Below, piece by piece: positions 1 through 7,313 of a DNA stretch of 28,961 nucleotides (positions are counted from its first letter, which is position 1; each line of letters opens with the position of its first letter). The stretch comes from Lachnospiraceae bacterium UBA2860. Its GTDB lineage: Bacteria > Bacillota > Clostridia > Lachnospirales > Lachnospiraceae. The stretch lies in assembly GCA_002350625.1 (NCBI GenBank), contig DEFE01000037.1, positions 519 to 29,479 of the forward strand, in the 5' to 3' direction. The position numbers and the translations under genes are program-made. The notes beneath the pieces are model-generated. The model was given only the letters and a program-made list of their open reading frames with translations. It was not told the DNA's origin and searched no databases.

Positions 1-819
1 TTCGGTCTGAAGCTCCGCAAGGTTCCGAAGGACGAGATCGACAAGAAGGTTAAGGAAGCTGCGAAGATCCTCGACCTGGACAAGCTTCTTGACAGAAAGC
101 CGAAGGCTCTTTCCGGCGGTCAGAGACAGCGTGTGGCGATGGGCCGTGCGATCGTCCGTGCACCGAAGGTCTTCCTTATGGACGAGCCGCTGTCCAACCT
201 CGATGCTAAGCTCCGTGTTCAGATGAGAACAGAGATCAGCAAACTGCATCAGAGACTTGGCGCTACGATCATCTACGTTACACATGACCAGACAGAGGCT
301 ATGACGCTCGGCACACGTATCGTCGTTATGAAGGACGGCGTCGTGCAGCAGATCGACACACCGCAGAACCTCTATGATCATCCCTGCAATGAATTCGTTG
401 CCGGATTCATCGGCTCTCCGCAGATGAACTTCATGGATGCCAAGGTCAAGGCCAACGGCTCCGCAGTCACCGTGACCGTGGGCGACAACACCCTCGAAGT
501 TCCGGCTGACAAGGCGAAGAACCTCATCGCCGGCGGCTATGACGGCAAGACTGTCGTTCTCGGCATCCGTCCGGAAGATGTTCACGATGAGCCGGCCTTC
601 ATCCAGGCGAATCCGAATTCCACGATCTCCGCTCCGGTTCGTGTCTACGAGCTTCTGGGCGCCGAAGTTTTCCTGTATTTCGATTTCGCAGGCGCACAGA
701 TGACCGCCCGCGTCAATCCGAGAACAACGGCGAGAGCTGGCGACACAGTGACCTTCGCGCTCGACATGGACAAGACGCATTACTTCGACAAAGAGACACA
801 GAAGACGATCACAGACTGA
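1..819 (+). CDS. Sugar ABC transporter ATP-binding protein, MsmX/UgpC/MalK type (5' truncated)
   Basis: The reading frame is open from the first base, so the gene begins upstream of the window. 272 residues are visible. They contain the ABC signature LSGGQRQR (bases about 112-135), Walker B FLMDEPLSNLD, and the H-loop THDQTEAM, followed by a C-terminal TOBE-like regulatory domain (ELLGAEVFLYFDF and the IRPEDV segment) typical of MalK/UgpC/MsmX ATPases. The Walker A motif lies outside the window. The family hydrolyses ATP on the cytoplasmic face to power carbohydrate import. In Firmicutes a single such ATPase often serves several sugar permeases. No permease or binding-protein gene follows, and a hairpin terminator closes the transcript. 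Codons here (cgt, gct, ctt common) look like those of a well-expressed gene. The family is certain; the exact substrate cannot be read from this fragment. Confidence 0.95.
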   Translation, partial: FGLKLRKVPKDEIDKKVKEAAKILDLDKLLDRKPKALSGGQRQRVAMGRAIVRAPKVFLMDEPLSNLDAKLRVQMRTEISKLHQRLGATIIYVTHDQTEAMTLGTRIVVMKDGVVQQIDTPQNLYDHPCNEFVAGFIGSPQMNFMDAKVKANGSAVTVTVGDNTLEVPADKAKNLIAGGYDGKTVVLGIRPEDVHDEPAFIQANPNSTISAPVRVYELLGAEVFLYFDFAGAQMTARVNPRTTARAGDTVTFALDMDKTHYFDKETQKTITD

Positions 820-839
820 TTGATTCCTGTGTGAAAGGG

Positions 840-870
840 CAGGGGCTGCAGCGGCAGCCCCTGTCTTCAT
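840..870 (+). terminator. Rho-independent terminator after the ABC ATPase gene
   Basis: A perfect 10-bp stem (CAGGGGCTGC at 840-849 with GCAGCCCCTG at 854-863) encloses the loop agcg. It lies 20 bp past the stop codon and is followed by the short, imperfect T-rich tail tcttcat. The poor tail keeps confidence moderate. Confidence 0.65.
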
Positions 871-929
871 GTGAATATACAGAAATGGCAGAAGAGATGC
901 CGGTAGATGGCAGCGGAAGGCTGACAGAG

Positions 930-1040
930 ATGGCGGCAGAAGGCCGGCAGTAAAGGCTGCGGACATGTCGGCAGATGACGGCAGAAGGCCGGCAGTAAAG
1001 GCTGCGGACATGTCGGCAGATGGCGGCAGAAGGCCGGCAG
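930..1040 (+). repeat. 45-bp tandem repeat, about 2.5 copies, upstream of apbE
   Basis: Two adjacent 45-bp units (930-974 and 975-1019) differ at one base (atggcgg versus atgacgg). A third unit starts at 1020 and stays identical through 1040. The whole gap 864-1120 is built from related purine-rich words (ggcagaaggccggcag, ctgcggacatg, gcagatga), so degenerate half-copies flank the clean ones on both sides; ctgcggacatgccggcagatgacagcg at about 1070-1096 is one. A minus-strand frame runs through it but yields only a low-complexity Pro/Cys/His peptide, so I take the gap as non-coding. I see no convincing promoter here. Confidence 0.85.
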
Positions 1041-1120
1041 AGATGGCGATAGAAGGCAGACAGAGATAGCTGCGGACATGCCGGCAGATGACAGCGACAT
1101 AACGGCGGAAGGGGCGGCAC

Positions 1121-2203
1121 ATGCGCGAGACCGGAAAGACGAAAACTAATACAGGACATCGTGCGCGGAGACGATTGAGCACAGCGTGCGCGTGCGCCTT
1201 GTGGGCGCTGCTTTGCTGTCTCATGATGACGACGGCCTGCGCGGCAGATGCCGGCGAGAAGGCCACGCGGGAATTTTTCGCGATGGATACCTACATTTCG
1301 CTCAGCGCCTACGGACCGGATGCGGAAGCGGGACTTGACGCGGCTGAGGAAGAAATCCACCGCCTGGAGGCGGTTCTGACCACAGAGAGTGAGGACAGTG
1401 AGGTCGGCCGCCTGAACGCGGAGGGCACGGGGGTGCTCGGGGAGGACGGCATAGCGCTGATGCGGAAAGCCCTCATGGTCCACGATATGACGGACGGTGC
1501 CTTCGACATCACGGTGTATCCGCTCATGCGGCTCTGGGGCTTCCCGTCGAAGATGTACTATGTCCCGACGGACGAAGAGATCGCGGAGAAGCTTCCCCTC
1601 GTCGGCAGCGAACAGATTACATTTGACGAAGAAAGCGGGGAGACGGCATTTTCGAAGACGAAAATGGCGATAGACTTCGGCGGGATCGCAAAAGGATACG
1701 CGTCGGCAAAAGCCGTTCAGAAGCTGCGGGAAGCCGGCATAAGCAGCGCGCTCGTCAACCTCGGCGGAAATGTGCAGGCGCTCGGCGGAAAGCCGGGCGG
1801 GAAGCCTTTCCGCGTTGCGATTGAAAATCCCGAAGAGGACGGCGCGTATCTCGGCATTCTTGCGGTGACGGACCTCGCCGTGATTACCTCGGGGGACTAC
1901 GAGCGCTTTTTTGAAAAGGACGGGCGGATTTATCACCACATCCTTGACCCGGCGACCGGCCGGCCGGCGGAGAGCGGCCTTCATTCCGTGACTGTGGTCT
2001 GTTCGGACGGCGTGATGGCCGACGCGCTGTCGACGGCGATCTTTGTGATGGGGGAGGAGAAGGCCGCCGCGTTCTGGCGCGAGAACAGCCCGGCCTTTCA
2101 GATGGTGCTCCTTGCGGAGGATGGGACGCTCTTTGTGACGGAAGGGCTGAAGGACATCTTTGAGACAGACAGGGAGATCACCTGGATCAGCACGGACGCG
2201 TAA
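1121..2203 (+). CDS. apbE: FAD:protein FMN transferase (ApbE), lipoprotein
   Basis: ApbE proteins move FMN from FAD to a Thr in extracytosolic flavoproteins, using Mg2+. The 360-residue protein has the family marks in order: AMDTYISL (54-61), FDITVYPL (128-135), DFGGIAKGYA (185-194), LVNLGGNV (211-218), SGDYERFF (257-264), HHILDPATG (272-280) and the metal-site segment DGVMADALSTA (296-306). The N-terminus is basic, then hydrophobic, and ends in TTAC at Cys40. This looks like a lipoprotein signal, though Thr at -3 is not ideal. The length fits the family. The ATG follows the site ggaagggg about 7 bp upstream. The last codons (Trp-Ile-Ser-Thr-Asp-Ala-stop) are the first copy of a 34-bp tandem repeat that continues into the gap. 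A Gx-family transporter gene follows, a known neighbourhood for flavinylation and extracellular electron-transfer genes. No flavinylated target protein is encoded in the window. Confidence 0.95.
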   Translation: MRETGKTKTNTGHRARRRLSTACACALWALLCCLMMTTACAADAGEKATREFFAMDTYISLSAYGPDAEAGLDAAEEEIHRLEAVLTTESEDSEVGRLNAEGTGVLGEDGIALMRKALMVHDMTDGAFDITVYPLMRLWGFPSKMYYVPTDEEIAEKLPLVGSEQITFDEESGETAFSKTKMAIDFGGIAKGYASAKAVQKLREAGISSALVNLGGNVQALGGKPGGKPFRVAIENPEEDGAYLGILAVTDLAVITSGDYERFFEKDGRIYHHILDPATGRPAESGLHSVTVVCSDGVMADALSTAIFVMGEEKAAAFWRENSPAFQMVLLAEDGTLFVTEGLKDIFETDREITWISTDA

Positions 2204-2301
2204 GCGACAGAGGACATGGATCAGCACGGACGCGTAAGCGACAGAGGACATAGACCAGCACGGACGCGTAAGCGACAGAGGACATGGATCAGCACGGACA
2301 C
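2183..2301 (+). repeat. 34-bp tandem repeat overlapping the 3' end of apbE
   Basis: There are three full units (2183-2216, 2217-2250, 2251-2284) and a 17-bp partial unit (2285-2301). Units 1 and 2 are identical. Unit 3 differs at two positions (tagacc for tggatc). Unit 1 is the end of the apbE coding sequence plus its TAA stop, so each further copy repeats the coding end and a stop codon downstream of the gene. The array fills most of the 123-bp gap before the next start at 2327. Confidence 0.95.
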
Positions 2302-2326
2302 AAAAGGGAGCTAAGCGGAAGAAATC

Positions 2327-2848
2327 ATGCCTGAGAGGAATACGCCTGCGAAGAAAATTGCATACTGCGGCATGCTGACCGCACTCGCCATGATTTTCAG
2401 CTATGTGGAGTCGCTGATTCCGATCAGCTTCGGCGTGCCGGGGATAAAGCTCGGCCTCGCCAATCTGGTCGTGCTGAACGGCCTGTATATCCTGCGGCCG
2501 CGCGAAGTCCTCGCGGTCTCCGTGAGCCGGATTCTCCTCATGGGCTTCCTCTTCGGCAGCGGCATGTCCATCCTGTACTCCCTCGGGGGAGGGCTTCTGA
2601 GCTTCGCCGTGATGGTGCTGCTTCTTAAGACGAAGCTGTTTTCAAGAATCGGCGTGAGCGTGGCAGGAGCCGTGGCGCACAACGCGGGACAGCTGCTCGT
2701 CGCAGCGCTCGTCCTCCGCAGCGGGGCGCTCATCGCCTACGCGCCGGCGCTTCTGATCTCCGGCGCGGTCACCGGTGGAGCCATCGGGCTGCTTTCCGAG
2801 ATGGTCACAAAAGCCGTAGGAAAGACGAACGAAAATGGTTCTGTGTGA
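2327..2848 (+). CDS. Gx-family membrane transporter (heptaprenyl diphosphate synthase component I family)
   Basis: A 173-residue hydrophobic protein with about five membrane segments and the family pattern KIAYCGMLTALAMIFSYVES near the N-terminus, then GVPGIKLGLANLVVL (36-50) and ISGAVTGGAIGL near the C-terminus. This matches the Hpre_diP_synt_I / Gx transporter family (PF07456), whose members resemble ECF-type substrate-binding subunits. The family name implies a role in heptaprenyl diphosphate synthesis, but the transporter-like fold makes that uncertain. In Gram-positive flavinylation and electron-transfer loci such genes sit beside apbE, as here, which suggests a shared role, perhaps in quinone precursor or flavin supply. 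The ATG at 2327 has only a weak site (ggaag). It is probably cotranscribed with apbE across the 34-bp array. Confidence 0.85.
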   Translation: MPERNTPAKKIAYCGMLTALAMIFSYVESLIPISFGVPGIKLGLANLVVLNGLYILRPREVLAVSVSRILLMGFLFGSGMSILYSLGGGLLSFAVMVLLLKTKLFSRIGVSVAGAVAHNAGQLLVAALVLRSGALIAYAPALLISGAVTGGAIGLLSEMVTKAVGKTNENGSV

Positions 2849-2855
2849 CGCCTGC

Positions 2856-2884
2856 TTGCCAGACAGACTTTTCTGGTATACAAT
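2856..2884 (+). promoter_or_regulatory. Candidate sigma-A promoter for the diguanylate cyclase gene
   Basis: TTGCCA (2856-2861), a 17-bp spacer and TACAAT (2879-2884) lie just after the Gx stop codon. The spacer holds an inverted repeat, CCAGA (2859-2863) with TCTGG (2872-2876), that could be an operator. The predicted transcript would start near 2891 and carry the 25-bp array in its leader. Confidence 0.5.
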
Positions 2885-2897
2885 GACCTTTGCTTTG

Positions 2898-2972
2898 CGG
2901 CACCGCCGGATAAACTATTATACGGCACCGCCGGACGAATTGGTCCGCGGCACCGCCGAAGCTTTTTTGTAA
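2898..2972 (+). repeat. 25-bp periodic repeat (CGGCACCGCCGG) in the leader of the cyclase gene
   Basis: CGGCACCGCCG starts at 2898, 2923 and 2948, exactly 25 bp apart. The other halves of the units have diverged and are AT-rich. Each core is itself a small hairpin (CGGC-acc-GCCG). The third unit runs into gcttttttgtaaaagc (2961-2976), a weak 6-bp stem just before the ribosome site GGAG at 2977-2980. Confidence 0.8.
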
Positions 2973-2985
2973 AAGCGGAGAACCT

Positions 2986-4716
2986 ATGCATTCAATTCGG
3001 ACAAAACTGACACTGTCGACGATCCTGGCCATCCTGGTCAGTGTTTTGTCGATCGGTTTTATCGCGATCATCACGTTCAGCCGCGAGAGCACGAACAATG
3101 CGGAGGAGCAGATCCGCCTTGTCTGTGAAGACACTGCCGGGACGATGAATGCATATCTGAAGAGTATCAGCCAGTCGGTTGATATCGTTTCCCGTGAGGC
3201 TCTGAATGATCTCGATACGGGCGACCTCGTGGAATATGGCGCCATGGGATGCACCGGGGAGGAGACGGCCAAAGGCGTGAAAGAGCGCAAGGCGTCGCAG
3301 CAGAGGGATCTCGACCGCTACCTGAAGGATCACCTCGCCGCCGTGGAGACATATTTTAAGGCCGCCATCGATTATACGAATGGCGCGGAGACATACTATT
3401 ACATTCTGAATCCGGAGCTGAGCACGGAAACGGGTCTTTTGTATACGAAAATCGGCAGGGAGGAATACGTTTCTGCCGAGATGCCGAAGGTGACCGATTA
3501 TACAGAGGAGGATCCCGGACCGTTCTCACTTTATTACAATGTGCTCGAACGGGGAGAGGCCGCCTGGCTGGACATATACGACGATGAGGTCCTCGGCACA
3601 AAGCTCCTTTCCTACATTGTTCCGATTTACAAGGCGGGTTCCTTTATCGGGATGATCGGTATGGACATCAGCTATGAGACCATTGTCGGCAAGATGGAAG
3701 AGATTGCTGTTTACAACAGCGGGTATGCGTCACTTTTCGATCAGGACGACAAAGTCCTTTATCACCCGTCAATTCCTTTCGGCACGCCGATCAGGGAACT
3801 GAACCCGGATCTCGACCGGGCGCTTAAGGAAGGAAGAGCCGAAGAGACAGAAGGCGTCGGTACAATCAGGTATCAGGCAGCGGGAATACTGCGGCTGTCA
3901 GCATACACAAAGCTTTCCAACGGGATGACCCTCTCGATCGTCGCACCTGTATCGGAGATCAATGCCGGCTGGACGCGCATGCGGAATACGATCCTTATTG
4001 TCTCGCTGCTGATTCTTGCGGCATTTGCGATTATTGTGTCCTTCTGGATGAAGAAGATGACGGATCCGCTGAAGCAGCTGTCCGTGGCCGCGCGCCTTGT
4101 GTCCGCCGGGAAATATGATGTGGATATCTCTTACGAGGGAGATGATGAGATCGGGGTGCTCACGGATTCCTTCAGGCGCATGCGCGACCAGATGAAGGAT
4201 TACATCGGCGACCTGAGGGGCCAGGCCTTCACCGATTCGCTCACGCACGTCAGAAACAAGCGCTCCTTCGATCAGATGATGCAGCAGCTGGATGGAGAAA
4301 TCGTGAGCGGCGAGGCCCAGAAAAAGGGACTTGCGATCGTCATGTTCGACTGCAACTTCTTAAAGTCGATCAATGACACCTACGGCCATGAGAAAGGCGA
4401 TATCTATCTGCAGAACGCCTGCCGCATGATCTGCAAGACATTCCGGCACAGTCCGGTCTTCCGCCTGGGCGGCGACGAGTTTGCGGCGGTGCTGCAGAAT
4501 GAGGATTATTTTGACCGCGACCTCCTGATCAGTGAATTCAAGAGCCGCATTGCGGAACAGAATGCAGCCGCCGGAGAGCCCTGGCAGCGCGTGGACATTT
4601 CGCTCGGCCTCACTTCCTATGACCCGAAGACTGATTTCTCCGCGGAGGAGATCTTCGCGAGGGCGGACGCGCGCATGTATGAAGCCAAAAAGGCATATAA
4701 GGACTCGCTGGTATAA
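2986..4716 (+). CDS. Membrane diguanylate cyclase: Cache sensor, HAMP, GGDEF
   Basis: The enzyme makes cyclic di-GMP from two GTP. In order: TM1 (about 10-31), an extracytoplasmic region of about 300 residues with a dCache look (GMIGMDISYETI at 222-233, GYASLFDQDDKVLYHP at 246-261), TM2 (about 335-354), HAMP (MKKMTDPL to RRMRDQM, about 355-403) and GGDEF (about 415-576). The catalytic domain keeps DSLTHVRNKRSF, the metal/GTP segment MFDCNFLKSINDTYGHEKGD (453-472) and an intact GGDEF at 495-499, so it should be active. The residues five before GGDEF read FRHS, so the RxxD inhibitory site is absent. It stands alone, with its own candidate promoter and a repeat-bearing leader. GGAG sits 5 bp before the ATG. 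The ligand of the Cache domain is unknown; amino or organic acids are common for the family. Confidence 0.93.
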   Translation: MHSIRTKLTLSTILAILVSVLSIGFIAIITFSRESTNNAEEQIRLVCEDTAGTMNAYLKSISQSVDIVSREALNDLDTGDLVEYGAMGCTGEETAKGVKERKASQQRDLDRYLKDHLAAVETYFKAAIDYTNGAETYYYILNPELSTETGLLYTKIGREEYVSAEMPKVTDYTEEDPGPFSLYYNVLERGEAAWLDIYDDEVLGTKLLSYIVPIYKAGSFIGMIGMDISYETIVGKMEEIAVYNSGYASLFDQDDKVLYHPSIPFGTPIRELNPDLDRALKEGRAEETEGVGTIRYQAAGILRLSAYTKLSNGMTLSIVAPVSEINAGWTRMRNTILIVSLLILAAFAIIVSFWMKKMTDPLKQLSVAARLVSAGKYDVDISYEGDDEIGVLTDSFRRMRDQMKDYIGDLRGQAFTDSLTHVRNKRSFDQMMQQLDGEIVSGEAQKKGLAIVMFDCNFLKSINDTYGHEKGDIYLQNACRMICKTFRHSPVFRLGGDEFAAVLQNEDYFDRDLLISEFKSRIAEQNAAAGEPWQRVDISLGLTSYDPKTDFSAEEIFARADARMYEAKKAYKDSLV

Positions 4717-4759
4717 AGGAGAAGCGATATAGACGCAATGGCGCCGGGAGCGCTGCAGG

Positions 4760-4899
4760 TAAGGCGCAAAGCAAGTTATGGATAAGGCGCAGGGCAAGCC
4801 ACAGATAAAGCGCCAAGACAAGTCACAGATAAGGCGCAGGGCAAGTCACAGATAAAGCGCCAAGGCAAGCCACAGATAAAGCGCAAGGCAAGCCAAGGA
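4760..4899 (+). repeat. 23/24-bp tandem repeat, six copies, downstream of the cyclase gene
   Basis: Units start at 4760, 4783, 4806, 4830, 4853 and 4877, with the consensus taa(a/g)gcgc(c)aaggcaagccacaga. Length alternates between 23 and 24 because units 3 and 5 carry an extra c. Units 2 and 4 resemble each other (taaggcgcaggg), as do units 3 and 5 (taaagcgccaag), so a two-unit block may have been duplicated. This array makes up most of the gap between the cyclase stop (4716) and the terminator at about 4930. No gene is supported here. Confidence 0.92.
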
Positions 4900-4925
4900 T
4901 CATGCACAGGAAGAGCCATCGACAA

Positions 4926-4964
4926 GACACAAGAAAACCGGCCGCACGGCCGGTTTTTCTTGTG
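4926..4964. terminator. Bidirectional terminator between the cyclase and hydratase genes
   Basis: The stem CCGGCC (4938-4943) pairs with GGCCGG (4948-4953) and is flanked by AAAA on the left and TTTTT on the right. The pairing extends outward through acaag and cttgt. It lies between convergent genes and can end transcripts from both sides. The plus-strand T tract is the better one. Confidence 0.88.
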
Positions 4965-4991
4965 CTCTTTTCAGGCGCGGCACCTTCTTTT

Positions 4992-7268
4992 TCAGGCGTG
5001 GCACCTGTAGTAATTGATGAGGCAGCCGTCTTCGATGATCTCGCGCTCGTCGTCCGTGAGATCGCCGAGCGTGAGCGTGAAGGCGCGGAGCGCGCCGTCC
5101 CTGACGGCATATGCGCGGATCTCCGCGGATTTTTCCGCCACGGCGCGGCGGATGTCGGGGACGAAGAGCCAGTCGCCATTTGCGAAGGGAAGCTCTCCCT
5201 CGGGAATCAGGAAGGGCAGCATGCCCCAGTTGATGAGGTTCGAGCGGTAGCGCTTGGTCGCGTATTCATTCGCGATGTTGGCCCAGCCGCCGAGGACCTT
5301 CTGGCAGGAGGCTGCCTGTTCTCTCGCGCTGCCGTCGCCGGGCTTGACCGCAAAGATGGTCGAGCCGATGCCGGTGTGCGTAAAGTCGACGGGCGCGCTG
5401 AGCGCGGCGGCGTCCGTTCCCGCTTTGACGGCGGCGAGGACGTCCTTAAGCTCCGGGAGCGCGGCGGGAGATACGGGATCGAGCCCGGCCTCGCGGGCTG
5501 TCTCGCCCTTCTGCACTTCCTGCGCGCGGCCGACGTAAGCCGGGTCCTTGCGGGAGAGCGCAAAGGAGGCGAGCTTGATCGGGTTGGAGCGGTACGACGA
5601 AGTCTCGCCGGACGGAATCAGCTCGTCTGTCGTCGTGACGGGATCGTGGATCTCCGAGACGACCTTTAAGAGCAGGTGCTCCGGCAGGGACGGCATGGCC
5701 GGCCAGTCCTTGATGTTCGGGCCGAGGATGAGCGGCGCGTCCGGATCGGCGACCCCTTTGCTGTCGAAGACGCGGTTCTCATAGATGCCGGCGTCGAAGA
5801 AGTAGGCCGGTCCGCGGAAAGTGCCGTCAAAGTCGGCGGCGCTGGTCAGGCGGCCTTTGTTCGCGGCGGTCGCGGCGATCGAGCGCGCGTCCATGAGCGC
5901 GACGGAAGAGATCTGTCCTTCCTGCACCTTGGAGCCCTCGCGGTTCGGGAAGTTCCGCGTGGAGTGACGGATCGAGAACGCGTTGTGGGACGGCGTGTCG
6001 CCGGCGCCGAAGCAGGGGCCGCAGAACGCCGTTTTGATGACGGCGCCCGTCTCCACCAGATCCATGAGGACGCCGTTTCGCATGAGCTCCTTGTAGATCG
6101 GCATGGACGCCGGGTAGATATTCAGTGTGAAAATGCCGTCGCCGATGCTCTTCCCGCGCAGGATGTCCGCGGCGTCGCAGATATTCTCAAAGCCGCCGCC
6201 CGCGCAGCCGGCGATGATGCCCTGGTCCACGTAGAGCGCGCCGTCTCTGACCTTGTCCTTGAGGTGCACGTCGATCTTGTCGCCGAAAGCGACTCTTGCG
6301 CGCTCCTCTGTCTCCTCGAGGACGCGGAGCGGGTCGGATACGACCTCGTCGATCGTGTAGACGCAGCTCGGATGGTAAGGCATGGCGATCATGGGCTTTA
6401 CGGATGACAGGTCGATCTCGATGCAGCCGTCGTAGTAAGCCGTCTTAGCCGGCGCAAGGCTCCGATAAGCTTCCGGGCGGCCGTGGATGCGGAAGTATTC
6501 TTCCGTCCGTTCATCCGTCTGCCAGATGGAGCTGAGGCAGGTCGTCTCGGTCGTCATGACGTCGACGCCGATGCGGAAATCCATGGAGAGATTCTTAACG
6601 CCCGGACCGACGAATTCCATGACCTTGTTTTTGACATAGCCATTTTTGAAGACAGCGCCGATGATCGCGAGCGCGACGTCCTGCGGGCCGGTGCCCTTCG
6701 GGGGCTCGCCGGTCAGATAGACGGCGACGATCTCCGGCATCCTGATGTCGTAGGTGCGGGAGAGCAGCTGCTTGACGAGCTCGGGCCCGCCCTCGCCCAT
6801 GGCCATCGTTCCGAGCGCGCCGTAGCGCGTGTGGCTGTCGGAGCCGAGGATCATCTTCCCGCCCCCCGAGAGCATTTCCCGCGCGTACTGGTGAATGACG
6901 GCCTGCATCGGCGGGACGTAGACGCCGCCGTATTTCTTCGCGGCCGTGAGGCCGAAGACGTGGTCGTCTTCATTGATGGTGCCGCCCACCGCGCAGAGCG
7001 AGTTGTGGCAGTTGGTCAGCACGTAAGGGATCGGAAAGCGGGTGAGGCCCGAGGCGCGCGCCGTCTGGATGATGCCGACGTAGGTGATGTCGTGCGAGGT
7101 CAGCGCGTCAAAGCGGATGCGGAGATCCTCCATGGAGCCGCCCGTGTTGTGCGACTTCAGGATTCCGTAGGCGATGGTGCCTTTTTTTGCCTCCTCCTTC
7201 GGCATGGGATCGGAGGCGGTAAGCGCCGCTCCGTTCTTCAGATAGATGCCGCCTTCATGTAATTTCAT
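4992..7268 (-). CDS. Aconitase-family hydratase (YbhJ-like), [4Fe-4S] enzyme of unknown substrate
   Basis: A 758-residue two-part protein of the aconitase/homoaconitase superfamily. Visible marks: GSDSHTRYG (142-150), the three cluster cysteines in AGCAGGG (Cys355) and CGPC (Cys416, Cys419), and the substrate-arginine segment TRNFPNREGSK (437-447). A C-terminal swivel domain carries GDGSAREQAA, which aligns with GxGSSREHAA of aconitase. The catalytic Ser and the Arg of that motif are kept, but the second Ser is Ala and the His is Gln, which suggests a substrate other than citrate. It should interconvert a hydroxyacid by dehydration and hydration in the cytoplasm. AGGAGG lies 7 bp before the ATG. 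It follows the PucR-type regulator gene by 45 bp on the same strand, so the two are probably one operon. Calling it TCA aconitase (acnA) would go beyond the evidence. Confidence 0.88.
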   Translation of the reverse strand: MKLHEGGIYLKNGAALTASDPMPKEEAKKGTIAYGILKSHNTGGSMEDLRIRFDALTSHDITYVGIIQTARASGLTRFPIPYVLTNCHNSLCAVGGTINEDDHVFGLTAAKKYGGVYVPPMQAVIHQYAREMLSGGGKMILGSDSHTRYGALGTMAMGEGGPELVKQLLSRTYDIRMPEIVAVYLTGEPPKGTGPQDVALAIIGAVFKNGYVKNKVMEFVGPGVKNLSMDFRIGVDVMTTETTCLSSIWQTDERTEEYFRIHGRPEAYRSLAPAKTAYYDGCIEIDLSSVKPMIAMPYHPSCVYTIDEVVSDPLRVLEETEERARVAFGDKIDVHLKDKVRDGALYVDQGIIAGCAGGGFENICDAADILRGKSIGDGIFTLNIYPASMPIYKELMRNGVLMDLVETGAVIKTAFCGPCFGAGDTPSHNAFSIRHSTRNFPNREGSKVQEGQISSVALMDARSIAATAANKGRLTSAADFDGTFRGPAYFFDAGIYENRVFDSKGVADPDAPLILGPNIKDWPAMPSLPEHLLLKVVSEIHDPVTTTDELIPSGETSSYRSNPIKLASFALSRKDPAYVGRAQEVQKGETAREAGLDPVSPAALPELKDVLAAVKAGTDAAALSAPVDFTHTGIGSTIFAVKPGDGSAREQAASCQKVLGGWANIANEYATKRYRSNLINWGMLPFLIPEGELPFANGDWLFVPDIRRAVAEKSAEIRAYAVRDGALRAFTLTLGDLTDDEREIIEDGCLINYYRCHA

Positions 7269-7313
7269 AGAGATCCTCCTTCAGATCCGGATGTGCGGGA
7301 CGCGCACGGGATG

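Noticed and set aside
930..1040. CRISPR array
   Set aside because: Units are contiguous without unique spacers, only about 2.5 copies, and there are no cas genes.
809..2251. Minus-strand open frame of 480 codons across apbE and its repeats
   Set aside because: It is antisense to a clear ApbE protein and its sequence is Arg/His/Cys-rich shadow with no ribosome site or family match. High GC keeps such frames open.
4760..4899. CRISPR-like or small-RNA array
   Set aside because: The 23/24-bp units are head to tail with no spacers, no promoter was seen and no cas genes are present.
5676..7262. Long plus-strand frames opposite the hydratase (5676-6407, 6483-7262, 4902-5669)
   Set aside because: They mirror the codon pattern of the hydratase on the other strand and encode Asp/Arg/Gly/Val-rich sequence with no motif.
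4992..7268. Calling the hydratase TCA-cycle aconitase (acnA)
   Set aside because: Length (758) and active-site changes (SAREQ for SSREH) do not fit standard AcnA.
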